Below, in pieces: positions 39,606 to 51,145 of a stretch of DNA of 64,000 bases. The stretch is from contig NC_026744.1 of NCBI RefSeq assembly GCF_000210295.1, positions 2,356,001 through 2,420,000 of the forward strand. The letters are read 5' to 3'. The position numbers and the translations under genes are program-made. Positions within the stretch are counted from its first letter, which is position 1. The number at the start of each line of letters is the position of its first letter. The stretch comes from Trypanosoma brucei gambiense DAL972. Lineage: Eukaryota; Euglenozoa; Kinetoplastea; Trypanosomatida; Trypanosomatidae. Under the pieces are notes generated by a model. That model did no database searches and had not been told where the DNA came from. It worked only from the letters and a program-made list of their open reading frames with translations.

Positions 39606-40430
39606 ATGGCGAAAGGAAGCGATTATGATGCCGTAGCGTACGAGCCAATGCCGAGGGAAGGGTTCGATGCTGGCGATGAGGGACCTTTGGTCGGTAACCA
39701 TGATCCGGGATTTCTGTTCGATGACCAGGCGGATGGCGCCCACAGCACTCAGCTTACCTATATTGCGCCATCAGTCAAGAAGCCGGTATATGCACTGGGT
39801 ATCACACTACTTTTTCTTCTGGTTGCTGTGGTTTTAACCGTCATTCTGCAACCCACGTTTCTCTACGGCGAAACCTGCGTTACACCCTTTGGTACCATTA
39901 TTGGTGTGCACAATGGCGTTTTCGCGTATAGCAACTGCCGAAGGGATCACATCTCCACCCAAAAAAATAGCATCAAAGGTGAAGGCTCCATGGAGACTGG
40001 CATGGAATGGCAGTGCTTTGAGTACGTGAAACGCTATTGGATCATGCGTGGAGTTCCTCAGCCTGTTATTTTACCCACTGCAAGAAAGTCCAGTGAACTT
40101 TGGTCGTTCACACAAGCAACCTTTAAAAACGGCTCAAAGGTGCAACTGGAACGGCACGACAATGGGGGGTCCCAACCACTAGTTGGTGACCTTTTGGTAT
40201 ATCGCGAGCAACCCGCCCTGTTGCCGGTTGGTCATGTCGCCGTTATTGTGCGCGTGGGGAAGACACATGTTTGGGTGGCCGAACAGAACTGGTTTAACAA
40301 ACAATGGCACCCGCCGTTCCACAACTTTTCACGCACCATCAAGATGCATCACAATGCAGAAAGCCAAACCTACGAGTTGGAGGACATGGCGGGTACAACT
40401 ATCAAGGGCTGGATGCGGTACAAGACGTAG
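39606..40430 (+). CDS. Membrane-anchored CHAP-domain amidase/peptidase (family C51-like)
   Basis: A 274-aa type II membrane protein. A cytosolic acidic N-terminus (about 57 residues) is followed by one membrane helix (about 58-83) and then a CHAP (cysteine, histidine-dependent amidohydrolase/peptidase) domain. The catalytic candidates are C137 (EWQCFEYVKRYW), H210 (LPVGHVAVIV) and E226 (VAEQNW). The WQC and GHVAVI patterns are close to the amidase domain of glutathionylspermidine/trypanothione synthetases, so a glutathionylspermidine-like or peptide amide may be the substrate. There is no synthetase domain. The T-run (39588-39602) sits directly before the ATG with no AG between. Either the run lies inside the 5' UTR, or splicing occurs just inside the frame and translation starts at the in-frame ATG 39648; both forms keep the helix and the domain. 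Confidence 0.88.
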   Translation: MAKGSDYDAVAYEPMPREGFDAGDEGPLVGNHDPGFLFDDQADGAHSTQLTYIAPSVKKPVYALGITLLFLLVAVVLTVILQPTFLYGETCVTPFGTIIGVHNGVFAYSNCRRDHISTQKNSIKGEGSMETGMEWQCFEYVKRYWIMRGVPQPVILPTARKSSELWSFTQATFKNGSKVQLERHDNGGSQPLVGDLLVYREQPALLPVGHVAVIVRVGKTHVWVAEQNWFNKQWHPPFHNFSRTIKMHHNAESQTYELEDMAGTTIKGWMRYKT

Positions 40431-41485
40431 TAGGGTAGTTACGGGGCGTTGAAAGTGGCGCCGCGGTATCGACATTCTCAGATAGGGCATATTTTGTGCT
40501 TTTTTCCTCCTGGTTGGACTCCTTTTATTTCCTTCTTGTTCTCCCTTACACAGCGGCAGAAATGAAGGATGTTGGAAGGGGAAAGTATGCACCCCATCTC
40601 CAACCAGCTGTATCAACTTTGCTTGAACAACCGTTCAGCTCGGCGCGAAGACGCGCTGGTGCTTCACGGTTAACTTGTCCCTTTTGTCTTCTTCGGAGGG
40701 GGGAAGGGACCCTTTTCAGTAGTGAATCCGAACAAACAACCCCGACGGGAGTAAATCCTTCTTTTTTACACCACTCCTTGCGCGTTTCCTTCTCATCTCG
40801 GTTTCGGTTGCGATCTTTTTGTCTCCTATACTGTGCGTTAAGAGTGTTTGTGGACTATTGGACCATATAGTGGGTTTGCGTCTTCCCCTCTTGCCCCATT
40901 CATGCGCATTCACGCTCTTGAATACTTTATGGAAGCAGGAAAGGGAAAAAGTGAAATTATGACGGAACAGCGAGTGCCTGCCTGCGGGTGCACGCGCGTG
41001 GCGCCACCTCCACCACTGGATTGAGCCGCGACTTCCATCGATGGATTGCGCTACAGAATTGATGGAAATGGAGCTATGCAGAGTACTGTAGCGTTGTGTG
41101 CCGCACCAAGATTGTGGAGCATGTCTTTGCTGCTCTACAACCTAAGTCTTGCGGAGCTTACTAGGCCCTTCCATCCATTGGCGTGTGCGTGTTGTGCTAC
41201 AGTGCGTGTGGGATTGAGACAAGGTGTGCCGAATGATATGTTTTGCTTCCATTCTTTTGCTGTGCAATCGAGGAGTCATTCATGGCTGCGGACATTAACA
41301 TCTGATGGTGATGGCGCTGCGATTATTTCGGTTCCCCACATTTCGCTGATTTAATGTAAATAGTCGGCAAAGTGCACCCATTCAAATTTCTTTCACTCCA
41401 GTACCACTCTTTTTTTGTCGGTTCTTGTGCCGTTTGGTAGCATTCTTTTTTTTAAAAAAAGAGAGAAGGAAAGTGAGGGCAAGGG
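40431..41485 (+). other. Intergenic region (1.05 kb), no gene seen
   Basis: Short frames here open at TTG or lack coding character. The tract 41407-41453 with the AG at 41460-41461 is the probable acceptor for the next gene. Confidence 0.5.
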
Positions 41486-42535
41486 ATGACCTTACTCTCC
41501 CATGTAGTGGTTCTTTGTTCCCTCCTCTTCGTGCTGTCTGGTTGCGGGAGGGGGGTGCCTTTTTGTTACACGTATGAGCTAGACCGCAAGGTGAAACCGG
41601 TAGAAACTTGGACCGGACAAATGCTAACAATGGCGCAGCAAGCGCACGAGAGGGTGAAGGGAATGCGTCACTCAATTTCTTCCGTCGCCGCGGCTGTACA
41701 CAAATACGCATGGATTGTCAAGAACACAACAGAAGGGGATGCAATTTACGTAGACACCGCGACTCGACAACTGTCCAGAGCCTCGGATGCCCACGACCGG
41801 GTTGCAAACCTACAGAAGACAATACAGGATCATCACAAAGAGGTGACGTACCTTTCTCGCAAGGCAATGGAAAGCTGTGACGAATGGGTTGTCACGCTGC
41901 ACCGTCTCCGGAAGACGAGGGAAGAGAAGGACCGGACAGAACTGATGAAGAAACTTCAAACCCACGAGGCTGTAGCCAAAGAGAACATTGGCATCGCCAA
42001 GAAGGTGGCGTTACAGACAAAGCCATTCGCGGAGCAGGTTGCGAGGAACGTCTCGACAGCGGAGAGTGCACTCAGGTTCGCGCTAAATGTCTGGAAGAAG
42101 TTCACCTCCGTTCTTGGAGAGACAATTGAGAAAAAGAAGGCTGAGGCCGAACGTAGAGCTCGCGAGGCAGCCGAACAAACGAACAGATCTGACAATGCCA
42201 CTGATGAACCACAAGAGCAGACAGCAGATGCGGCAAACCGAACGGCCACCCTACCCGAAAAGGAGGGTTCGGCAGAGCAGAACGATGAGGAGGTGGAAGA
42301 CGTGCAACAGATTCCAAAGATTGTTGACAGTTTGGATTTCAGGGACAATTTCAGTGAGGAGCGACCCACCACACAAGTGAGCACACCATCGTGGAGTGAG
42401 CAAGGGGATGAAACTGCGACGGATACCACACTTAAGACGAGGGCCCAATATTCCGAACTGGCTACACGGGGGTGCAGAGGGCTGTTCCATTTATCGGCTA
42501 TTCTGTTCACCTATGCTCGCATTACCGCTCCTTAA
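41486..42535 (+). CDS. Putative secreted or surface helical-bundle protein, unknown family
   Basis: A 349-aa protein with a strong signal peptide (MTLLSHVVVLCSLLFVLSGC). After it come long amphipathic helices (about 35-225) with few cysteines, low aromatic content and heptad-like spacing. This is the pattern of the elongated three-helix bundles found in several trypanosome surface proteins. Potential N-glycosylation sites include NTT, NVS, NRS, NAT and NRT. The middle (about 215-330) is charged and probably disordered. The C-terminus (LFHLSAILFTYARI) is moderately hydrophobic and could be a weak GPI signal, but it is short. I cannot assign it to a named family. Alternatives are a secreted or a lysosomal protein. 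Confidence 0.7.
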   Translation: MTLLSHVVVLCSLLFVLSGCGRGVPFCYTYELDRKVKPVETWTGQMLTMAQQAHERVKGMRHSISSVAAAVHKYAWIVKNTTEGDAIYVDTATRQLSRASDAHDRVANLQKTIQDHHKEVTYLSRKAMESCDEWVVTLHRLRKTREEKDRTELMKKLQTHEAVAKENIGIAKKVALQTKPFAEQVARNVSTAESALRFALNVWKKFTSVLGETIEKKKAEAERRAREAAEQTNRSDNATDEPQEQTADAANRTATLPEKEGSAEQNDEEVEDVQQIPKIVDSLDFRDNFSEERPTTQVSTPSWSEQGDETATDTTLKTRAQYSELATRGCRGLFHLSAILFTYARITAP

Positions 42536-43148
42536 ATAGGGATCTCCTCCAATCTATCGAACGGCTGCGTCCTTTTTCCAGAAGAGTTGTATCTGTTGAT
42601 TTGCCCGTGGTGGAGATGGCAGGGGTGAGTTATATAGGTAACTAGCATGTGGGGTTGTACTATCCAAAGCCCATGTAGGTAGTCAATAAATGTGTACAGT
42701 TGGTTGTCGAGGTGGGGGTGTTGCGTGCGTTGGTGAGGAGGGTGTGCTTTTTGTATGCATACAACGTGTGCTTACCTCCCATCCACCACAACCACAACCT
42801 CCAACCAGTCAGAATGCTCGTTTTGTTCTTCGCTTTTCACCGTATTCGGTACTGTTGCTTCTACCCAAATTTGAACACTTTGCTTTAAGTATTATCTTTT
42901 TTCTTTGTTTGCTCCGCCACGACAAGTCAACGACTGTGCCGCGACGGCGCCTTAGTGGCGGCCCCTCCGTCGTTGCCCTTTTGCTCTGTAGAAGATATGT
43001 CGCTTTCTGCTTATTTGCTGAAAAGCAAATACGGGCGCCATTCAGCTGATCCGGCGTCACGTACTGTGTGGACGGTCACTGCTAGGTTTCCAGTCTGTTT
43101 ATTTCCCTCCTTTTTTTTGAGCTTAGTTGGGCACTAGTTTTCTTCCCT
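42536..43148 (+). other. Intergenic region, no gene seen
   Basis: The stretch is pyrimidine-rich near 43085-43118 and has an AG at 43120-43121, a possible acceptor for the small frame that follows. Confidence 0.4.
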
Positions 43149-43511
43149 ATGCCTGAAAATAAAAATCGTGGCGTGCCTTCGCTGGGCCAGCGCGGTTTGT
43201 GGCGAGACGGGGAGAAGCCCGCGCCAAACGCAACGGGTTTCAGGAGTACATATGTCGGGGCCCACTTTAATTGTAGGTTTACGCGCCCCGCTGCTAAAAC
43301 ATGGTGGCTAGGAAATTTTAGTAAGATATACCGCTGCGGGCACCAGCTTACCCGCCATTGCGGTGTCAAGGTCCAGCGCCGCCCATATCGGTGGACAACA
43401 AAACGCCAGCACCTTCGACGTGTCGAGCTGGTTTCGGAGGTGTATTTACAGCCACCCGACGGTGCCCCAATGAGGTGCGATGGTCACTTGAGGGGAAGGA
43501 AGAAGCGTTAG
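43149..43511 (+). CDS. Small basic hypothetical protein (doubtful)
   Basis: A 120-aa very basic frame with a proper ATG, 28 nt after a polypyrimidine tract and AG (43120-43121). It contains several Trp and Arg-rich patches (RPYRWTTKRQHLRR, a final GRKKR) and no known domain that I can see. Composition would suit a ribosomal or mitochondrial ribosomal protein, but I recognise no family. It is the last frame before an 11-kb gene-poor stretch, and it may be chance. Confidence 0.35.
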   Translation: MPENKNRGVPSLGQRGLWRDGEKPAPNATGFRSTYVGAHFNCRFTRPAAKTWWLGNFSKIYRCGHQLTRHCGVKVQRRPYRWTTKRQHLRRVELVSEVYLQPPDGAPMRCDGHLRGRKKR

Positions 43512-43860
43512 TTCGCAATTCGGCATAGCGGGGCAAACCGTATGTTTAGCCTAGTGTGCAGCGAAAAGAAAGGCGCGCGCGAATTTAGAATAAACTGCTT
43601 CTCGCCGGATTTGCCTTCCGGTGCACTGCCAAGGTGCTGATCCAGAAGCGACAGGATGCAAGAGCAAAAAGGGGGGAAGGATCATACAAACATACGTAGA
43701 TGCACACACGTACGCTTATGCATTTGTTATTTGTGAATGTGGCACCGAAGAGGGAACGAATCCCAGGGGGGGGAGGTTTTGATCGAGTTCTGTGGGGGTG
43801 AACTGCGTTAGTAAAGAGTGTGGGCAAAAACTCCCCCCCCCTCCCTTTGACAGCGAGCTA

Positions 43861-43930
43861 GTGATCCGCAAAAGCGGATACAACACCCCGCTAGGATATT
43901 CGGGATCTGGCGGGGATTGAACCCCCAGGC
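43861..43930 (-). other. Structured patch with tRNA T-arm-like hairpin (Pol III B-box match)
   Basis: On the - strand, a hairpin at 43907-43928 has the loop TTCAATC, a canonical tRNA T-loop, within GGTTCAATCC, which fits the internal Pol III B box. Its stem contains a bulged base. A 6-bp hairpin with an AAAA loop (43864-43879) and a CCCCGC/GCGGGG pair (43886-43891 with 43910-43915) lie beside it. I could not complete an acceptor stem, so this is not called as a tRNA. A tRNA relic or a Pol III promoter element is possible. Confidence 0.35.
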
Positions 43931-44555
43931 CGCTTCGTCTCACGGGACCGCGCCGCCGGTAGTGCCTTTAGGGGCGCCAACGGGCGGAAGCGAATGTGGA
44001 TGATTCGGCTGCGGTTCTACCCTTCGCATTCGTGCCATCATGCGCAATAGTATCTACGCCACCGACGCTGCAAGAACGCGGAGGTGTTACGAGCGGTTTG
44101 TGTATGTTGCAGAGGGGGAGAAGGAGAAAGGAAAGTATCCTTTTTTGTTTCCACTGCGGTCGCACGTGTAAGGGATTTCGTGAGGCCAAACAGCATTCAC
44201 TTCAACCTCTCACACTATCACCTTCTTTCCCTCTTTAGCTTCCATATTTTGGAGAGCTGTACAACACCTCTGCAGCGATTTTTGACACATCCTGCAAAAA
44301 TCTATTTCTACCACAAACTTCGTCCGGATTGAAAAAACACCAAGAGCACTCGCCTCGAGGGCGATCCCTCATGTGGCTATAGTTTTCTCCTGGGACTTTC
44401 ACTTCCAATCTTAACTCATGTTGTCGTCTGCTTTGGTGTAGCTTTCGCACCTCCAAGCTTCGCGTGCACACACACCATGGTAGATTCACCGAGCGCAGAC
44501 TCCGCGGCCATAGCAACTCAACGGTACACGGAACTTCTCTGAACCGCTTATAGCC

Positions 44556-44556
<1 letters not shown>

Positions 44557-44589
<33 letters not shown>

Positions 44590-44590
44590 C
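44557..44590. repeat. TA microsatellite
   Basis: A run of alternating TA interrupted by a few C bases, followed by a T-run. Confidence 0.9.
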
Positions 44591-45887
44591 ATTTTTTTTG
44601 CATTAAAGTTCCCAATAGTTCCCCAAACGACCTTCCAACGCCCGCCCAGCCACTCACTCGATCACGCGTGTGTAAATTTTGACCCTCGATTCGGTTTCCT
44701 CTCATGCCCCCTTTTGGTTGTCGCAATTCACGTATTTTCGTCACGCCGCAATCCATATATACAAACTGTCCCTTGTGGCCCGTGATCCCCATTCCGCAAA
44801 TTACCGAGAGTGGCTCATGGCTTTCCAACGTTACACGCTCCCCTTTTCCGCAAAAGCATGAGGACCCGTAGACGACACCACCTCGTAAAGCGACTGCAGC
44901 CTGCCGCCGGGCTCGGGTACCCTCGTCCCGGTTGCGCGGGGTTTGGTTGTTTTCGCTTTCAACCCTTCCTGGAGCAAGGGCAAATGGGGAGCTTGGTTCA
45001 GCCTCTTTTTCGCAGCGTCGACTGTCAGCCGCGGCCCTTTCAACGCCGATTTAGCTATTGCGTGTTTTCCACCGCCTCGACCGTATGGCCTGTTCACGCT
45101 GGCTCTCCACACCATGGCAGCTCTGTTCCCACTTCTAACTCGATCTTAACTAATACAAAACCGCTACTTTCCTCAACGACAATCGCTAATGGAGTGCTGG
45201 GGTCTCGTGCGCCAAAGCTTATCGGGGAAGGAGGCTAACCCCCACCCGTGATCACGACGCGCAGCCACCTACGCCGCCAAGAGTCGCAACGCTGTCAAAT
45301 GCCTTCGCTTGGCCCTCGAAAATGAGGAATTGTGGATTGAAGTTACTGCTGCCGCAGATGCTTGGGGCGGCCGAAGCCGCCATCGGCGTTGCGCGCGGTC
45401 GCCGTTTGCACGATAGCATATGCATACGATGTACATGAACTGCAACCCGCTTCGGATGTTTTACACCCGCGGCGGCGTCGCGAAATGGCAACGCCGAAGT
45501 ATGGGGTCCCCCTGGACACTTGTGTGATCCGCCGTACCCCTTACCGAAACTTGTAAGAGGAAGGGAAGCTAGCTATTGCGAATGGGCCGCAGCGGCAGCC
45601 AGCAGCCGACCTCAGAACCAAAGGAAGTGCGCTTTAGACGGATAATCGGTGCTGTTTCTTACCGAAAGGGTGAACGGATGCGCGGTGGAGGAAGGGGGAA
45701 ACTGCCAAAGAGGGCTTGTGCCGCCGCAAAAACGAGTGCGTACGCGACGGGAATGGTAGACAGAGATTACGAAAGCGGGGGCATGCCCGGCGATTGTCAA
45801 ATGAGAGCGAAGCACCGAGTAGCGGTGAACGGGGGCCCGTCAGCACTGACTTGTTTGCAGCCGTGACCGGTTGCCAAAATTGAGCGT

Positions 45888-45899
45888 TATGCAGAACAT
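45888..45899. repeat. Target-site duplication at the 3' end of ingi
   Basis: The 12-mer TATGCAGAACAT abuts the poly(A) end of the - strand ingi. Its partner at 51154-51165 differs at one base. Ingi and RIME elements are known for 12-bp duplications. Confidence 0.9.
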
Positions 45900-46348
45900 T
45901 TTTTTTTTGGAATTTTCTTCGTGCCTTCGTGGGAGTTTCCCCCCACTGGCGCGGCCATCAGCCATCACCGTAGAGCCCTGAGATGCTATCGGTCTGGCGA
46001 CTGTGGCAGAGTCTCCCTTTTTTATTCAGCCTAACACACCCTCTATAATTTTTGTTGTAGCTCCGCAGTTGAACGGAATACAGCAGATGGGGCGAGAAGC
46101 CCCCCACCCCAGGCTCTCCCAAAGATGTCAATTAGCAATCCTTTTGTTTTGATTTTTGTTATTCGTTTATTATTCTCTCCCCCTCTTTCTGTTTCTGTTG
46201 CTTGTTGATTGCATACCCCCTCTGTCTCTGAGGGTGTCTGGACTATTCCTGCGTCCGGTGCTTTTCCTGCTAGCTCCACTCTCGGCAATAAGGGGAGAAG
46301 TCGCGGAAGGAAGAGTGGGTTGTATGACTGTTACCTTAGGTGAGGACT

Positions 46349-49300
46349 TCACCTGCGGCCGGCTCCGTTCAACCGCAATGAGAAACTGCGCCACCGTTTT
46401 AGAGGAACATATATCCTGCACACACACACCCCCTCTACCGCAAACCTGACTCGTAACTTCTTCAAACCGGGACAGCTCATCAGGTGCAGCGACGTTTCTT
46501 TGCGGTCGCCGCGTTGGCTGGTAACAGCGCGCTCTACCTTCATACCGTGCATCTTCTTTTGATGTAGGGTGAGGCCAGTTTTGCTAGCACACTGCCTTCC
46601 GCATGTCGGGCACACCAATATGGATGTGTTTGTATGCGGGGAATCAGTGGCACACAATTTTGTGCTTTTGCTGCATTTAAGCTCGACTCCCTCACCTTTG
46701 TGGAAAGGCTTACAGTGTCGGATGAGGGAGTCCCTGCAACTGAGCACTTTTTGGCACACACCACACTGCACCTCGCCTTTCCCCGGGACGTCAACGTTTC
46801 CCTCACGGGCACGCTTACGAGGGAATTGCACCAACACCACGGTACCGTCCTCCGTCACTATGCTCTTATGTTTGAATTTCTTGTGTAGTGACAGGGAAGA
46901 ACGTGTACCGAAGCTCGCCTCGCACAGGTCACATTGAAACGGCAGCTTCCGTGTATCCTGAGGGGCTGGCGCTGCTGGGGCTCTACCATCTCCTTGCACT
47001 GACTCCTCGTTCTCTCGCCCCCTTTTCACGCGGCAACTACCGCTACCTATGCCATGTATCGTTTGAAGGTGGTGTAATAGTCGGCCTGCCACTGCGAATT
47101 TGGAGGCACAGCTGGTACAATGAAGCACCTGTGGTCTCATCGGGACTCGTGTGCTCGATGGTGGAGGAACGATCGCCACCACTGGAGGGGGCTCCGGGGG
47201 GATATCCACTGCAGGTGTTGCATCGCCGTATTTGATCTTCAAGAGGGCATCAGCTCGCACAAAGCCATGTTTGTTTACCATATGCGTTACAGCATTCGAC
47301 AGGTATTGGTATGTGGCATCACATTCCGTACATTTAGTTGGTTTGGAGGTTCTCTGAAGAGTGCGTGTCGCAACAGGTGTGGTTGTTTGTGTTGTTGGCC
47401 CTATTGCTGCATGTTGCGGGTTGCACCATCGGCACTGTGGAGGCACACTCGGGTTGATCTTTGGCAACATCCATCCATAGTGTCTTGAAGACCCAACCCG
47501 AAAGCGTGCCAGTGCCGTTTCTTCTTCCCTCGTCAGTTCTTCCTTATGTTTTGTTGGAAAGTGGTTGCCCGTGATACCAAACCTATGAGTGTTCTCATGG
47601 ACTTCTTCCAACCTAAGCACTCGCTTCACATAAGCAATGATGTCGGGGATCCATGTGTCTCGCAACTGTGGTAAATCAGCGGTCTTTTTGGCCATCTCAT
47701 CACAAACCTCGTTCCGTTTCACGCCACAATGGCCGAACACAAATTGTAGTCGGATACGCACCTTCCTTCTCTGAACTTGAAGCAGAAGCCCCCATAGTCG
47801 TCTCAGAATTGGATCCGTTACGGCTAGGGGGCCTGTCTGCAGTGCTGTTAACATTGACAGCGAGTCAGAGAAGATGGACAACCTGCTCGGTGTGCTTCTG
47901 TATGCCGGAAGCCATTTCAGCAGCCGTTGCGGTCCTATCTCTAATGCTACGCATTCCGCTCTGTAACTGCATGATGGTTCCCCTGCTCCGGTCTTGGATG
48001 CACAAATCAGCGTGTTGTTTCTATAGAGCAGGGCAGCTGCTCCGGACTTCTCACCGAGGGACACGGATCCATCAGTCCACAATTCGTAGTGCTCTCGCCG
48101 CGGTGGCTCCTTCCCCCTCCGTGCAAAATGCCGTTCAATCCACTTTTCGGAAGCCTCCCTTTTGACATCGTCAGGGTCATCAGCGCACACAGGCTTTATC
48201 TGCGTGTGAAATAGCGGTCGGCAGCTGTGGCGGTGCGTCGATGTCTCTAGTGGGTGCTCGCGTGGCCCAATGCAGAGGTGGGGATCAGACCGCATGATGC
48301 GGGAACGTAGGGCTCTGACTGGGTTTTTGCTGTGGTATACTTCTTCACTGCGCCGCAAACATCCGCCTCGTGACTCACACATCAGCATGAATTTCATGCT
48401 GCGCACAAGAGTGGTCGTCTTGAGTGGCAGGAGGTTTACTTCCAGCAGAGAGTCCTCTTTGCGCGTCCCATGCGGTATTCCAGCTATGATGCGACTGGCT
48501 TTGTGTTGTGCTGATGCAAGGAGGTCGCGACTTCGTTCCGAAGCGTCCCAGTACCATACCTCAATGCCATACATGGTGTGTGCCTGTACGAGTGCTAGAT
48601 AAAAAGCTCTCAGTACTTGTCGTCTTGGCCCCCATGTAGAAGCTGAGATGGCTGCTATCTGCAGTAGTCGGAAGTCCATCTTGCGTCTCGTTTCGGCCGC
48701 ATGTGTTGCCATCCCCTGCAGACACTGGAATGTTACCCCTAGAAGCTTCGGTGTCCTGTCAGCTCCTATTCTTTCGCCGTCCAGTTGTAATGTAAGGGGG
48801 TGGCCGCTCTGTACACCCGAAGGAGTGTGCACTTTGTTTTCGCTACGTTGACAGACATGAAGTACTCTTTTGACCACTGTAACACCACGTTTAGGTCGCA
48901 TTGTAGCGTGTGGTTGATGACATTCCTCTCTGTGTGCCTCGCAAGTTGCGTCAGGTCGTCTGCAAAGAATCCGTGCTGCAGTAACGGCACTTCTGCAAGG
49001 CGCTGGTTCAACGAGTTCATGACAATAATGAACATGATTGGGACAAGGACAGTTCCCTGTGGCACTCCTCGCTCAAATGTTCTGCTTCTGGAAAGCTTCT
49101 CCTTGAATCTCACTCTGCCAGTTCGGTTACTCAGAAATGATACGCACCACTTCACAATGTGGGGTGATACCTTCATTCTGTGCATTTCCATCGCAATTTT
49201 GTCGTGGTCTACTGTATCGAATGCCTTCTCGTAGTCAACGAATACAGCACCCGTACGATATTGGTGCGTGGGGCGGCAGAGGGCAGCGCGGACGTGCAGG

Positions 49301-51145
49301 AGTTGTTCCAGCGTTGAGCATCCGGGGCGAAAGCCTGATTGCTGCGGCGTCAGCTGGGACTCAACAGTGTCTCTAAGTCTCGCGGCAATTATGCGTTCCA
49401 TGACTTTGCAGAGACAGCTCGTGAGCGTCACAGGCCTGTAAGAATCGAGGTCCTCCGCCTTTTTTCCGGCCTTCAGGATGGGGATGATAACACCAGTCTT
49501 CCATGCAGGCGGCACGACTCCCGTTCGTAGGCTGTCATTGAATAGCCTCAGAACAACATTCTGCGCTGTGCTACAGAGGTGTTGCAGTGCCTCGTTGTAT
49601 AAGCAATCAGGTCCGGCTGCAGATCCACTCGGTAGCAGTTTGATCGATCTCCGTAGTTCAGCCATCATAATGGGACTGAACTCACTCGCTATCGTCTTTA
49701 TGTGTGCTGGTGGGTGTGAGTTGGGGTGCCTTCTTGCGCGGGACGAGTACAGTTTAATGAACCTCTCAGCTTGACGGTAGTCTGTGATGGCCGCGTAATC
49801 AACCAGTGACGCCGGTGTGGTTAGTGGTCGTGGCGCATATACCTTCTTGACAATGTGCCAACTGCAGCGGTCTGACACCGCAAGTCTGGAGCATAGCGTG
49901 CTCCATCTCTTCTTTGTGGTACGGTCCAGGATCTGCTTACGCGTGGCTACCAACTTTTCCCTTCGGTGGGAGGGTCCGCATCCAGCGATCTCTTCATCGA
50001 GTTTCGCGAGCTCAGGTGTCCAATGTGGTGGCGTTGCTCTGCAGCCACGGGGGACGGAGACCTTCGTCGCAATGCGGATGGCGGAGCTTAATTTCTGTTC
50101 CAGGGTGTTGACGTTCTTCTCTCTACCAATTTCCCTGCAGAGCTCGTCAAACTTGAGATGGAAATTCCTCCAGTTAGCTTTTAGCCATGCGTACATGGGC
50201 TTTCGAAGCCGCGGGCAACTCAGTGCATCTGTGTCGTCTCCAAAGATAACGTCGAAAAATATGTGATGGTGATCGCTATCGGGAGAATACAGCGATGTCC
50301 ACGTGTACACTGTGCAATTCCTTGAGAGTGTCACATCAGGGGTGGACTCCCCGTGGTGGCGCGCGTACCTGTTGCACTCACCAGTGTTGCAGACCAGAAA
50401 CTGGTTGTCAATGCACCACTGTGTGAGGGTTTCACCCTTGGTATTTGGTGGGTTCGCGCGATCCCATGCCAACGCGTGTGAGTTAGCGTCTGCACCGATG
50501 AGCTGGGCACCGTCAGTCATCAGAAGCGTATCTAGGTCAGTTGCCGTGAAGGTATGTTTTGGTGGGATGTATGCCGACGTGACAGTCAGCGCCGTTTCCA
50601 CGTGCAAGGTGAATTGTTGCATGCACTTGTTCAATGCGACCAACAACGGCCATACCGGTCTCGACTGGTAAGTCCTCCCTCACTAGTATTGATACACCAC
50701 CTCCTTTGCAGTTACGAGCTATTCCGTGATGTTGGTAGCCATCAACGCTAAAGCAAGCCGCCTCTCCAGGCGTCATCCTTGTCTCGCTCAACAGAAAAAA
50801 GGCGATCCGCTCATCAACAAGGGTTTTGTGGAGTGCTAATCTCTTTCCTTGAGATAGCCCGACGCAGTTCCACTGCATCCCGCGCAACGACGGGCCGGGA
50901 TTCTCTTCCACATCACCGGACAGCAGCATCTTAGTGCGGATGATACTGCTGATGGCACGCTGGCACGTGCCCAGGGACCGACAAATGAAAAACGGTGTCC
51001 CAGAAAGACGCTGCTGATCCCTGTGCTGTACGACGCTGTGGGCGAAGCAAAGCATTGTTCCCCATGAAAGGAACGCTGCTGGCTCTTGGCTTCCCCCGAT
51101 GATACGGGGTACTGGACTCTGACACCACGTTGAGGTGGCCGGCAT
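46349..51145 (-). pseudogene. ingi polyprotein, broken by two frameshifts
   Basis: Three overlapping frames cover the polyprotein. Frame one (51145-50537) holds the 5' leader, a 2A-like motif and the start of the endonuclease. Frame two (50646-48766) holds the rest of the endonuclease and the reverse transcriptase, with the RT catalytic motif as FADD. Frame three (48901-46349) holds the end of the RT, the RNase H with the acidic residues in WTDGS, YRAEC and FSDS, and five zinc fingers of the C-x2-C...H-x(3-4)-H type. Switches occur within 50537-50646 and within 48766-48901. Domain motifs look well preserved, so the breaks seem recent. Confidence 0.93.
50891..50917 (-). other. 2A-like self-processing peptide motif in ingi
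   Basis: The first ingi frame contains GDVEENPGP, the consensus at which ribosomes skip a peptide bond. Such motifs are known in trypanosome LINEs. It would release the leader from the endonuclease-RT protein. Confidence 0.9.

Larger units (their letters stand above)
43512..45887 (+). other. Gene-poor region upstream of the ingi insertion
   Basis: 2.4 kb without a convincing gene. It holds a dense group of hairpins with a tRNA T-loop (43861-43930), a TA microsatellite (about 44557-44590), and a GC-richer part (44870-45860) whose frames open mainly at non-ATG codons. A 94-aa frame from ATG 45582 is the best of these but resembles nothing known. Confidence 0.5.

Noticed and set aside
43880..43985. 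Complete tRNA gene on the - strand
   Set aside because: Only a T-arm-like hairpin could be formed; no matching acceptor stem or anticodon arm was found.
44235..44828. 197-codon - strand frame
   Set aside because: It starts with TTG and its middle is an Ile/Tyr repeat from the TA microsatellite.
44810..45238. 142-codon + strand frame before ingi
   Set aside because: It starts with GTG, and its composition reflects local GC content rather than a protein family.
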